A stretch of 64,000 nt of DNA, from positions 55,124 to 119,123 of the forward strand of contig NZ_WJFC01000012.1 in assembly GCF_009725235.1 (NCBI RefSeq), written 5' to 3'. The translations under genes and the position numbers were made by a program. Below, in pieces: positions 20,691 through 30,217 of the stretch (position 1 is the first letter of the stretch; every line of letters begins with the position of its first letter). The notes under the pieces are model-generated. The model saw only the letters and a program-made list of their open reading frames with translations, was not told the origin of the DNA and searched no databases. The DNA comes from Scytonema sp. UIC 10036 (GTDB lineage: Bacteria > Cyanobacteriota > Cyanobacteriia > Cyanobacteriales > Nostocaceae).

Positions 20691-20770
20691 GGACAGTTCT
20701 CGTTCCCAGGCTCAGCCTGGGAATGCCTTCGGACAGTTCTCGTTCCCAGGCTCAGCCTGGGAATGCCTTC
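20691..20770. repeat. Perfect 40-bp tandem duplication with hairpins
   Basis: Two identical 40-bp units (20691-20730 and 20731-20770) each contain the stem CCCAGGC-TCA-GCCTGGG. They lie just after the CHAT2 stop and may act as a terminator. The hairpin core is the inverse of the elements at 21053 and 22262. Confidence 0.9.
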
Positions 20771-20970
20771 AAGCGAGGCTCCGCCTCCCAAACGGCAAGG
20801 ATAAGTTAAAATGCAGAGCACTCAGAAGCCCATGCTTGTGGGTCATATGCTCTCCTTGTCTTCCTTAGCGGACTTCGCGTCCTTTAGCGGTGTTTGTAGA
20901 AGCCATCCATCCCAAGGTGAATAGGGGTATGGTTATGAAAAATAGCGCTTTTTCTTGGGTCACAATACCC

Positions 20971-21008
20971 AATCCAAAATCTAAAATCTAAAATCTAAAA
21001 TCCAAAAT
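20971..21008. repeat. Heptamer array AAAATCT/AAAATCC
   Basis: Five consecutive 7-bp units related to the 38-bp repeat at 3883 and 63309, with one extra AAAATCT unit. The 504-bp gap 20686-21189 contains only this array and the hairpin repeats beside it. Confidence 0.85.
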
Positions 21009-21052
21009 GAATAAGGGTTTAGCTCAAGTTATGACTGTGCAAAGTATAGAAC

Positions 21053-21102
21053 TGGAGGCAGAGCCTCCCTTGAAGCATTCCCAGGCTGAGCCTGGGAACG
21101 AG
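21053..21102. repeat. Double-hairpin dispersed repeat, copy 1
   Basis: About 50 bp made of two adjacent stems, GGAGGC-AGA-GCCTCC and CCCAGGC-TGA-GCCTGGG. It is a direct copy of the element at 22262-22311. It lies about 90 bp from the fasciclin stop codon. Confidence 0.85.
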
Positions 21103-21189
21103 GTGGGGGGTATGACCCATCATTCAGCAACGTTATCCTTGTAAGAAGTCGGGTATTTTGCAGTCCCTCAAAATCAATCTGGTTAAATA

Positions 21190-21777
21190 CTAGAACTCAG
21201 GAGGTAACAGCAGCCGATCGATTTCAACGATCACACCATTCTTTGTTTGGATTGAGGGCGGCTTACCAACAGCATTATTCAGCTTGACAATACCATCAGA
21301 ACCAACAGTAACTTTGACACTCTTACCTTCAGCAGTGCGGATTTCAGCACCATTTAAGTTTTTCTCAGTAATGAGACGTGAAACCAAATGATATTTCAGC
21401 ACTTTGAGCCGATTTTCTGGTTGGTTGTATCGTTGATAGACATCTTTGGATAAAGCATTAAAGGCTTCGTCAGACGGAGCAAAAATTGTGAAAGGACCCT
21501 CTTGCTTCAACTCATCCAAAAGACCTGCTTGTTTCAATTCATAAACAAAATTGGTAAATTTGCTATCCTCTGCAAGGGTATCAGCAATGTTCTTTTCTGA
21601 GTTCCGATAGGAGGGATAGCTGCGATAAGCAGAAGGTTGAAAAAGTGCCAAGGGAGGATAAAATTTGGCTAACACGGGAAAACTGATGAAGGTAGTGACA
21701 CCAGCAATTCCTACAATCAAAGCCAACCTTTTAAACAACTTTTTGGTATTCTGGGTGTTCTTCTTTTGAATAAGCAT
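21190..21777 (-). CDS. Fasciclin (FAS1) domain protein, secreted (Fas2)
   Basis: This is a 195-residue paralogue of Fas1 with the same plan. It has a basic, hydrophobic signal peptide ending near PVLAKF, then the FALFQPSAYR-like linker region, and a FAS1 domain with FTIFAPSDEAFNAL, LKYHLVSR and terminal EIDRLLLPPEF. The ATG at 21777 is chosen to match the Fas1 start; an in-frame start at 21813 would add 12 residues of low plausibility. The gene is convergent with CHAT2, reproducing the CHAT1-Fas1 layout. It is bounded by hairpin repeats on both sides. Confidence 0.9.
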   Translation of the reverse strand: MLIQKKNTQNTKKLFKRLALIVGIAGVTTFISFPVLAKFYPPLALFQPSAYRSYPSYRNSEKNIADTLAEDSKFTNFVYELKQAGLLDELKQEGPFTIFAPSDEAFNALSKDVYQRYNQPENRLKVLKYHLVSRLITEKNLNGAEIRTAEGKSVKVTVGSDGIVKLNNAVGKPPSIQTKNGVIVEIDRLLLPPEF

Positions 21778-22261
21778 AAATTGTGTAAGTTCCTTATGAA
21801 CTCTTTGATGCATTCCCGGTCTTTAGCCAAAATTCAATTGACGCATTGATAAAGGCTTGATACTATTCGCACAGTTAATAGTGGAGTCGGTAAATTGGAT
21901 TGCTCCAGTTCACTACTCCTTACTCAAGTTTGAATTAAAATTAACTACAGCTTACTCTTCTCTGATTTCCCATGTTCTGTTTGCATTTTGGCAAACGTTT
22001 CCTTACACCTTATTCAAGACGAAAGTTGAACTTCTCGACCTTAGACAGCAAAGATTATACCACGACTACTTCATTTACATACCATACTTTGTAACAATAA
22101 GAGATGGTTTATGAATTAAAACAATGGAGGAAAATGATAACCCTCGGCTGATTCTCTCGTTCCGGTGGTTCTACCACAGAATGCAGCACAGCAGGCTCCG
22201 TCTTGTCAGCACCCCGTACTAAAGTAATGGGGCTTCACGCCTCGGAATTTTAATGATATTA

Positions 22262-22311
22262 GGAGGCGGAGCCTCCATGAAGGCATTCCCAGGCGGAGCC
22301 TGGGAACGAGG
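22262..22311. repeat. Double-hairpin dispersed repeat, copy 2
   Basis: GGAGGC-GGA-GCCTCC followed by CCCAGGC-GGA-GCCTGGG, a near-identical direct copy of 21053-21102. It lies in the 565-bp gap 21778-22342, where no convincing gene was found. Confidence 0.85.
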
Positions 22312-22342
22312 TAGGGGGATCTCACCCCTTCAATCCCTTGTC

Positions 22343-23980
22343 TTAACTCTTGTTTTTGAAAGAGTCTAGCCATTCTTGAACTTGATTTCGGGCAATATCT
22401 CGACCGCCTAAACCAAATGCTAGGGCAATTGCAACTGCGATCGCTCCTAACAAAAGTCCAAAAGCTAAATTCACAATATCGCTCGCAACGCCAATTTGCT
22501 GCAGTGCCATTGCAGATACTAGGGCAATAATGGCTATCCTTGCAACCTGACCCAAAACTCGTGCTTGGCGATCGCCTGAACTCGCAATAATGCTAAAAGC
22601 CAAATTTGCCAAATACAACCCAACAGCAAATACCACCAAACCAGCTAAAATCCTCCCCAAAATAATCACAATTCCTGTCACGAGTGTTGTCAGTGCGGGA
22701 ATATTTAGGATATTCACTGCTGCAACAGTCGCAAACAGCATAATGCCAACTAAGACGACAATGCCAACAAATTGTGAAGGAGTACGGTTTGGGATCGCAG
22801 AGGCTGTAGGTTCTTCTGGAATCACAACTCGTTTGGTAGGTGATGGCAGACCTAAAACGGAGAAAATATTGTTAAAACCTATACTCGTGAGGATACTGGT
22901 AACTAACTCTGACACAAACCTGCCAAAAAAGTAAGCAATCAGCAAAATTGCTATTGCTGTAAAGATTGATGGCAGAGTGTTAAGAATCTGTTGCAGCATT
23001 GCGATCGCAGGTACAGAAATCGCTTGGATTTGCAACTGATTCAGTGCAGCGATCGCAACAGGAATCAAAATTAATACGTAGACAATCGTACCAATAATTG
23101 TTGATAGCGATTGTGTTCCTGCAGATGCAGTCAATCCAAACCGACTTCCCAAATGGTCAATCCCTGTCGTCATCAACAGATTGGTGACAATCCGTCTGAC
23201 AATATTAGCCACAAACCAGCCAATAGTGGCAATCAGCGTTGCACCTAAGATGTTGGGAAGGATTGAAATAATTTGCGTGACTAGAGTTTGCACTGGTAAC
23301 AATGCCTGGTTCAACCCCAAGCTATCGAGCACGGGGATGAGAAACACCAAAAGGACAAACCAGTACAAAGCATTGCCAATTGTCTCACTTAATGATATCT
23401 GATTGAGACTGGGAGCACTATCTTGTGGTGGATTTAACCGTTCATCCACCCGCAATGTTTGTAGCCCCCTTACTGTTATCAACTTTGCCAGGGTAGCCAC
23501 TAACCAAGCAACTGCAAGGATAACGGCTGCACCAACAAACCTGGGTAAAAAGTCCCCAACTTGATTGAGAAAAGTATTGAGAGGTTGAGAAGCAACCCTC
23601 AGTTCTAGGGTATCTAGAACCGCAACAACCGTTATCAGGAGGATAGCCCAAAAGACTAAGTTGGCGATAATTTCCTCAACCTGTGGAGATTCCACTCCCG
23701 TGACGCCTGAAGCAATGCGATTGTCTATGTTCGTGCGGTTGAGGAGGGAACGGGTTACAGATTTAGCGACTGCAGCAATCAACCAACCCACCAACAAAAT
23801 CAACGCCGCCCCGACTAACCGAGGCAGAAACTGGATGATTTGTTGCAGAGTCGCCTGTAGGTAATCAAATCCTTCAACTTGTTCGGATGGCAAAGTTGGA
23901 GATTGAGCAACCAACGGGTAGACCCTCATCGAAAAACCAACATCTATCACCTGGGATATACTTTGCCAAGTTGCGTTCAT
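22343..23980 (-). CDS. Integral membrane protein with five repeated TM-helix units (MscS-related)
   Basis: This is a 545-residue membrane protein of the 'conserved TM helix' type annotated near mechanosensitive channels. Five similar units are visible, each starting with Leu-Pro or Leu-Gly and a Gly/Ala-rich helix: LPRLVGAALILLVGWL, LPRFVGAAVILAVAWL, LPNILGATLIATIGWF, LPSIFTAIAILLIAYF and LGRILAGLVVFAVGLY. Other membrane segments alternate with them. The C-terminal GLGGRDIARNQVQEWL resembles the end of such cyanobacterial proteins. The canonical MscS beta domain is absent, so channel activity is uncertain. The gene stands alone, divergent from the SRPBCC gene. Confidence 0.85.
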   Translation of the reverse strand: MNATWQSISQVIDVGFSMRVYPLVAQSPTLPSEQVEGFDYLQATLQQIIQFLPRLVGAALILLVGWLIAAVAKSVTRSLLNRTNIDNRIASGVTGVESPQVEEIIANLVFWAILLITVVAVLDTLELRVASQPLNTFLNQVGDFLPRFVGAAVILAVAWLVATLAKLITVRGLQTLRVDERLNPPQDSAPSLNQISLSETIGNALYWFVLLVFLIPVLDSLGLNQALLPVQTLVTQIISILPNILGATLIATIGWFVANIVRRIVTNLLMTTGIDHLGSRFGLTASAGTQSLSTIIGTIVYVLILIPVAIAALNQLQIQAISVPAIAMLQQILNTLPSIFTAIAILLIAYFFGRFVSELVTSILTSIGFNNIFSVLGLPSPTKRVVIPEEPTASAIPNRTPSQFVGIVVLVGIMLFATVAAVNILNIPALTTLVTGIVIILGRILAGLVVFAVGLYLANLAFSIIASSGDRQARVLGQVARIAIIALVSAMALQQIGVASDIVNLAFGLLLGAIAVAIALAFGLGGRDIARNQVQEWLDSFKNKS

Positions 23981-24144
23981 GGTTTTTTGAAATAAAGGTT
24001 AAGTTTTATCACAAAAAACACTTGAGATGCATCTGCAGTATGGATTGTTAAGACAACCCTACACCCTGATGCTTAACAGTGTTTTGCCAGTAGATTACCA
24101 GTAAAATCATACAAATGAGTTGATATAAAGAGAAATTTTTAACT

Positions 24145-24591
24145 GTGTCTCAAATTTTTGAACAAACGATTCAAATTAATGCGACAGCCACAGTAGTGGA
24201 GCGATGCATTACAGACCTGACTTTAATGCATCGCTGGCTCAACCCTGCTTTACGCTGTGAACCTTTAGGTCAATGGAATACTGAAATTGGTGGCAAAAGC
24301 TTGTTCGTTATTCAAACACCAATTCTCAAACCCACGTTACACAGTACTGTTGTGGAGAGGCAACCCGGTTTAGTTGTCTGGGAATTCCAAGGTTTTTTTG
24401 AAGGACGCGATCGCTGGGAATGCCGCCCAGTAGACAAGGGAACGCAACTGCTGAACAGGTTTGAATTTAATATCCCCAACCCTATAGTCAGTTGGGGCTT
24501 TAAAGCCTTTGCTGAAAATTGGACAAAAAGTGATATGGAAGCTCAACTCCGTCGTTTGAAACGTGTTGCGGAGGGGTTAGTTGATAGTTGA
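24145..24591 (+). CDS. SRPBCC-family protein
   Basis: This is a 148-residue START/Bet v1-like fold protein, recognised from the opening FEQTIQINATATVVERCITDL, a central VVWEFQGFF strand and a C-terminal helix with KSDMEAQLRRLKRV. Such proteins bind hydrophobic ligands; the ligand here is unknown. The start is GTG, and no strong ribosome-binding site is visible. The stop codon and last residues (VDS) are encoded by the first units of a heptamer repeat, so the repeat array has set the 3' end of the gene. Confidence 0.82.
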   Translation: MSQIFEQTIQINATATVVERCITDLTLMHRWLNPALRCEPLGQWNTEIGGKSLFVIQTPILKPTLHSTVVERQPGLVVWEFQGFFEGRDRWECRPVDKGTQLLNRFEFNIPNPIVSWGFKAFAENWTKSDMEAQLRRLKRVAEGLVDS

Positions 24592-24735
24592 TAGTTGTTA
24601 GTTGTTAGTTGTTAGTTGTTAGTGGTTGGTGGTTGGGGGTTGGGGTTGGGGGTTGGTTGTTAGTCGTTAGTAGTTGGTGGTTAGATACAACTATCCACTA
24701 ACTACTATCCACTATCCACTATCCACTATCCACTA
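24578..24735. repeat. Heptamer array (GTTAGTT family) with inverted ATCCACT units
   Basis: GTTGATA/GTTAGTT/GTTGGGG units are followed by ACTATCC-type units in the opposite sense, giving a long imperfect palindrome between the convergent SRPBCC and SirB1-like genes. It contributes stop codons to both. Confidence 0.9.
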
Positions 24736-25551
24736 TCTCCCCAACTGAGACAGTATGTGCCTGATAATATGAGCATCTCTGGCATTGGGGCTTTGTATCA
24801 AGTAAGTCTCCAAGTCCCTTGCTGCTTGAGAAAACTGACCGAGTTCATAACACAAAAGACCGCGATCGCGTAATTCCTGTGCTTGGTCGGGAAAAAGCAT
24901 CAAAATCCGTTCAACAGATGCCAAAGACTTTTCCAGATTTTGTTGATTGAGGTAAATATATTTCAAATTTTTTAGCATCCGTTCCAAGAATTGCCGCTTG
25001 TTGACAATTGGAAAAAATTCTGGTTGTAGCTCTACCTGCTGTTGATACATCTGGCTGAGCAGTTCCCGACAATCTTCAGGAAACATGACGTCACCACCAT
25101 TAAACACGTCAACAAAAATTTCCATCTCTGGAATGCTAGGTCGAATCAGAAAATGACCGGGCATTCCCACTCCTTCCATAGGAAAATCAATTCTTCTCGC
25201 CAATTCCAAGTAAACGAGGGCCAAAGAAATGGGAATGCCCAATCTCCGGTCAATCACGTCATTTAAAAAGCTGTTACGGGGATCGTAGTAGTTCTCTTTG
25301 TTACCAGCAAATCCCAGGTCATCGTAGAGATACTGGTTAATCGTTTGAATAATTTTTAGAGGATAGCGTTCTTGGGGTAGGCGTTCTTGCAACTCCAATG
25401 CCATTGTCTCCAAAGCATTGAGGTATTCTTCAAGGTCAAGGTAGGGGTACTCTTCTTGTGCAATGTACAAAGCTGCCCTGGCTAAGTCGATGTACTCATC
25501 AGGCTGCTGAACTTCTTTGTAAAAATACTGTCGCGCTGACGAGATGTTCAT
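24733..25551 (-). CDS. SirB1-family protein (transglutaminase-like fold plus TPR)
   Basis: Using the ATG at 25551 (MNISSARQYFYKEVQQPDE) gives 272 residues; an upstream start at 25608 would add 19 unconserved residues. The N-terminal part contains the SirB1 signatures NSFLNDVIDRRLGIPISLALVYLELARR and PGHFLIRP. Two or three TPR-like helices form the C-terminus (FPDQAQELRDRGLLCYELGQ). The classical transglutaminase Cys is not seen in the GIPIS segment, as in many family members. The function is unknown; SirB1 relatives are widespread and conserved in cyanobacteria. The gene is convergent with the SRPBCC gene. Confidence 0.85.
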   Translation of the reverse strand: MNISSARQYFYKEVQQPDEYIDLARAALYIAQEEYPYLDLEEYLNALETMALELQERLPQERYPLKIIQTINQYLYDDLGFAGNKENYYDPRNSFLNDVIDRRLGIPISLALVYLELARRIDFPMEGVGMPGHFLIRPSIPEMEIFVDVFNGGDVMFPEDCRELLSQMYQQQVELQPEFFPIVNKRQFLERMLKNLKYIYLNQQNLEKSLASVERILMLFPDQAQELRDRGLLCYELGQFSQAARDLETYLIQSPNARDAHIIRHILSQLGR

Positions 25552-26035
25552 AAGCTGGATGTTAGATTGCAAAACAACAAACTGTCTTGAAAATAGGGCA
25601 TTGAGCATTGGTCATGGGTTATGGAAAGAAATAATCTGCTATTTTTTCTTTCCATAATCCATTGTATAGCCGAGGCAGGGCATTGCTCTTAAAATTAGAC
25701 GCCTAAGTGTAACCGTCTGATGAAAAGAGCGCCATACTTGTCTAGTAATGATACACGTTCTGAGTATTTGTGCGTGAAATGCCATGTCTTTAAATAAATT
25801 TTATTTAAAGAAAAAAGTTTTTTTTACAAAGTTTTATATCATAAATTTTTACAAAAATGTTGTCAAAGCTTTATCTAGAGAATTTTTCATACATTATTTT
25901 CTGTTAGGTGAAATGTAATTATTATATAAATCTCAGTAAATCCTATAGGATACAAACAAATTTTCCATTACTCTGTATACAGTAAAAGGCAGAGAAAACC
26001 CTAGTTAAAGATACTTAAATTTTTTCCGAAATCAT

Positions 26036-26218
26036 TTAAGAGGATGTTTGAAAAGTGGTTAGCTGTGATTTTTATTGCATTATTACCCCCCTTAATCCCC
26101 CCGATGGATTGGGGGGAAATAAGAGAAATCCGGTTCCCTCCCCAATACATCGGGGAGGGTTAGGGTGGGGTAATAAATATTTGATACATCAATCATAACT
26201 TTTCAAACATCGTCTAAG
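26036..26218. mobile_element. MITE-like element with terminal inverted repeats (copy B)
   Basis: About 183 bp with ends AGGATGTTTGAAAAG (26041-26055) and the inverted CTTTTCAAACATCG (26199-26212). The core has CCCCCCTTAATCCCCCC and CCCTCCCC/GGGGAGGG palindromes. It has no coding capacity. It lies in the 772-bp AT-rich gap 25552-26323, which otherwise shows no gene, and is related to 17664-17866 and the core at 34361-34450. Confidence 0.85.
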
Positions 26219-26323
26219 ATTCTTAGAATTCTGCTCAAATATTTGCATTGCATACTAGCCGCTATCTTAGTATGCAATTTTTTGCTCATTCAAGTCTGCT
26301 TTCTGGAAGTAATCAGGTTAAAT

Positions 26324-27187
26324 ATGAAAAGTTACAATTTTGTTGGCCAAACATTAACAGTAATATCTTGCTGTTTGTCAGCTTTAGCTATTTCAACTAG
26401 CGCTCAAGCAGCGACTCTCACGCTAGTAGACACAGAATTGTCTTTACTTGTAGATGTATCAAGCAGTATTGATGATAACGAATTTGACCTGCAAAAAAAA
26501 GGTTATGTCAATACTTTTTTAAATCCCAATCTTTTCAACGACTTTATATCTAAAGGTCCATTAGGTAAGATTGCTGTTAACATAATCTACTGGTCTAACT
26601 CACTGCAGCAGGAAGAAGTTGTAGGATGGACTCTTATCGATAGCGTAGCAGCTTCACAACAATTTGCTAACGCTATTGATGCTACAACACGTCAATTTTT
26701 GAGCGTAACTGCTCCTGGTTCTGCGATCGCTTTCGCAACTCCAAAATTCTTTAATAATGATTTTGAAGGAACGAGGCAAGTTATAGATGTATCTGGTGAT
26801 GGAGCAGAAAACGACGGACAAGATACAGCCACTGTCCGGGATATTGCCCTTGCTCAAGGCATTGACGCTATCAACGGTATTATTGTTGGTAACGATCCTT
26901 TGGTGAGAACTTTTTATCAAGAAGAAATTCTTGGTGGTATCAATGGTGATGGTAGCCCTGCTTTTTTGATTGAAGCAGCAACATTTGAGGAGTTCAACAG
27001 TGCTATTGACAAGAAGATTAAAGCAGAAATTAAAGTCACTCCTACTACCGTTAACGTAACTCCTACTCCTGTCAAAGCAGCTCCTACTACCGTCCCTGAA
27101 GCCTCTTCCATGCTGGGCTTGCTGGCATTAGGTGCTGTCAGCACTGGTTCAATCCTCAAAAGGAACCAGAAACACAAAGAATCTTGA
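26324..27187 (+). CDS. DUF1194 (VWA-like) protein with PEP-CTERM tail
   Basis: The ATG at 26324 gives 287 residues with a proper signal peptide (cleavage near SAQAA, about residue 30); the upstream in-frame start would bury it. The VWA-like domain shows a MIDAS motif, D44-V-S46-S-S48, and later DVSGDGAENDG. A Thr/Pro-rich linker of VTPTTVN-type repeats (about 245-260) precedes a C-terminal sorting signal, VPEASSMLGLLALGAVSTGSIL, followed by basic residues. The usual VPEP core reads VPEA here. Export and sorting by exosortase are inferred. The gene has no obvious operon partner. Confidence 0.85.
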   Translation: MKSYNFVGQTLTVISCCLSALAISTSAQAATLTLVDTELSLLVDVSSSIDDNEFDLQKKGYVNTFLNPNLFNDFISKGPLGKIAVNIIYWSNSLQQEEVVGWTLIDSVAASQQFANAIDATTRQFLSVTAPGSAIAFATPKFFNNDFEGTRQVIDVSGDGAENDGQDTATVRDIALAQGIDAINGIIVGNDPLVRTFYQEEILGGINGDGSPAFLIEAATFEEFNSAIDKKIKAEIKVTPTTVNVTPTPVKAAPTTVPEASSMLGLLALGAVSTGSILKRNQKHKES

Positions 27188-29022
<1,835 letters not shown>

Positions 29023-29023
29023 T

Positions 29024-29109
29024 TAGTTAGTGGTTAGTGGTTAGTGGTTAGTAGTTAGTAGTTTTAGCAACTAACAACTAACAACTAACAACTAACAACT
29101 AACAACTAA
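29024..29109. repeat. Heptamer-repeat hairpin between atpD and atpC
   Basis: TTAGTGG units (29024-29064) are followed, after a few bases, by inverse CAACTAA units (29069-29109). In RNA the two halves can pair at about six of every seven positions, giving a stem of roughly 40 bp between the two coding regions. Confidence 0.85.
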
Positions 29110-29127
29110 ACAAAGGACAAAAAACGA

Positions 29128-29541
29128 ATGACTTTGACTGTTCGTGTAATTTCCCCAGATAAAACAGTGTGGGATGCGGCGGCTGAAGAAGTCGTTTTGC
29201 CAAGTACCACTGGTCAACTCGGTATTCTTAGCGGACACGCACCACTTCTAACCGCCTTAGATACGGGTGTCATGAGAGTACGTCCCGATCGCAATCAGGG
29301 CTGGATCGCTATTGCTCTGTTGGGTGGTTTTGCGGAAGTTGAGCAAGATGAAGTGACAATTCTGGTAAACGCTGCCGAACGTGGTGACTCTATTAATTTA
29401 GAGGAAGCCCGGAGTGCTTATGGCGAAGCAGAAACTCGTTTGAATCAGGTACCTCAAGGCGATCGACAAGCTCAAATCCAAGCAACCCAAGCCTACAAAC
29501 GCGCTCGTGCTCGTTTTCAAGCTGCAGGCGGATTGATTTAA
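29128..29541 (+). CDS. atpC: F0F1 ATP synthase subunit epsilon
   Basis: This is the 137-residue rotor subunit that couples and inhibits the enzyme. The N-terminal beta-sandwich begins [14 protein letters not shown] and contains [19 protein letters not shown]. The C-terminal helical hairpin ([16 protein letters not shown] ... [13 protein letters not shown]) is complete. A Shine-Dalgarno-like AAAGGA lies 10 nt before the ATG. The gene is 105 bp downstream of atpD, in the same direction, and probably co-transcribed with it through the hairpin repeat. Confidence 0.98.
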   Translation: MTLTVRVISPDKTVWDAAAEEVVLPSTTGQLGILSGHAPLLTALDTGVMRVRPDRNQGWIAIALLGGFAEVEQDEVTILVNAAERGDSINLEEARSAYGEAETRLNQVPQGDRQAQIQATQAYKRARARFQAAGGLI

Positions 29542-29593
29542 TTCACCTAAAAGCCATTTTGGCTCATGTAAGCAGCAAATTGGCTCATGTGGG

Positions 29594-29610
29594 ACGGGCG
29601 TCTCGCCCGT
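29594..29610. terminator. GC-rich hairpin after atpC
   Basis: ACGGGCG-TCT-CGCCCGT, a perfect 7-bp stem about 50 bp after the atpC stop. There is no T-run, so termination is only suggested. Confidence 0.45.
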
Positions 29611-29650
29611 TCTGTCATCCCCAGTCACAAAAACTTCCTAAAAATACAAT

Positions 29651-29698
29651 AGAGTGGACAAAGCCCACCAACGTTGAATGATGGGCTTTGTCCACTCT
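29651..29698. repeat. Perfect 17-bp inverted repeat between atpC and psrp-3
   Basis: The left arm AGAGTGGACAAAGCCCA and its exact inverse are separated by 14 nt. It lies 23 bp from the stop of the converging PSRP-3 gene and could serve as a bidirectional terminator or be a small mobile palindrome. Confidence 0.85.
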
Positions 29699-29721
29699 AA
29701 GTATGGGTCTTAATATGGAAA

Positions 29722-30021
29722 TCAGGCGCTACCCGTAAAAGTAACTTCAGGAAATTTCGCCTGTGCTTCAGCCATCGGACGATTTCTACCTTCTTCTTGC
29801 CAATAGTTAATCACTTCTGTGGCTTTATTAAGTAGTTCTACTCGATCCAGTTCAGTAATCCAGTGTTTGGACTCTAGTTCCTTCTTGAGTTCTTCCCAGG
29901 CATCATTTCTTGGCCAGAAAAAGTACTTAGTCAAAGGGCTTGTGCCTTTGCCTACAACTTGATCGACTGCCAATGCAACGTTCTCGTCTAACCACAGTAT
30001 TTTCAAAAGAAATTTGGACAA
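29722..30021 (-). CDS. ycf65: Small-subunit ribosomal protein PSRP-3 / Ycf65
   Basis: This is a 30S-associated protein shared by cyanobacteria and plastids. The family core is clear: [41 protein letters not shown], and [16 protein letters not shown] place the start at the TTG at 30021, since GGAGG (complement of 30027-30031) lies 5 nt upstream and the protein then begins like its relatives, with 99 residues. A TTG at 30048 would add nine unconserved residues. It is convergent with atpC. Confidence 0.9.
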   Translation of the reverse strand: MSKFLLKILWLDENVALAVDQVVGKGTSPLTKYFFWPRNDAWEELKKELESKHWITELDRVELLNKATEVINYWQEEGRNRPMAEAQAKFPEVTFTGSA

Positions 30022-30113
30022 TGGCACCTCCGGTAAGTCTCCCGGCAATTTACTAACTTTGCGATCGCTTATTCTAACTCAAGATCTACCTGCTTACCAA
30101 ATAATCATTGGTC

Positions 30114-30155
30114 AAGTGTCAAGTGTCAAGTGTCAAGTGTCAAGTGTCAAGTGTC
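30114..30155. repeat. Six perfect AAGTGTC heptamers
   Basis: Six contiguous 7-bp units without mismatch, about 60 bp upstream of the histidine kinase start and 90 bp upstream of the divergent PSRP-3. Unit number is probably variable between strains. Confidence 0.95.
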
Positions 30156-30217
30156 ATTGGTCACTGGTTAGCAGTTAAAATCTTTCTTATCAAGGTTTGG
30201 GTGGGGGAGATCGATAG

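Noticed and set aside
21857..22114. 85-codon ORF after fas2
   Set aside because: No recognisable domain or ribosome-binding site; lies among hairpin repeats.
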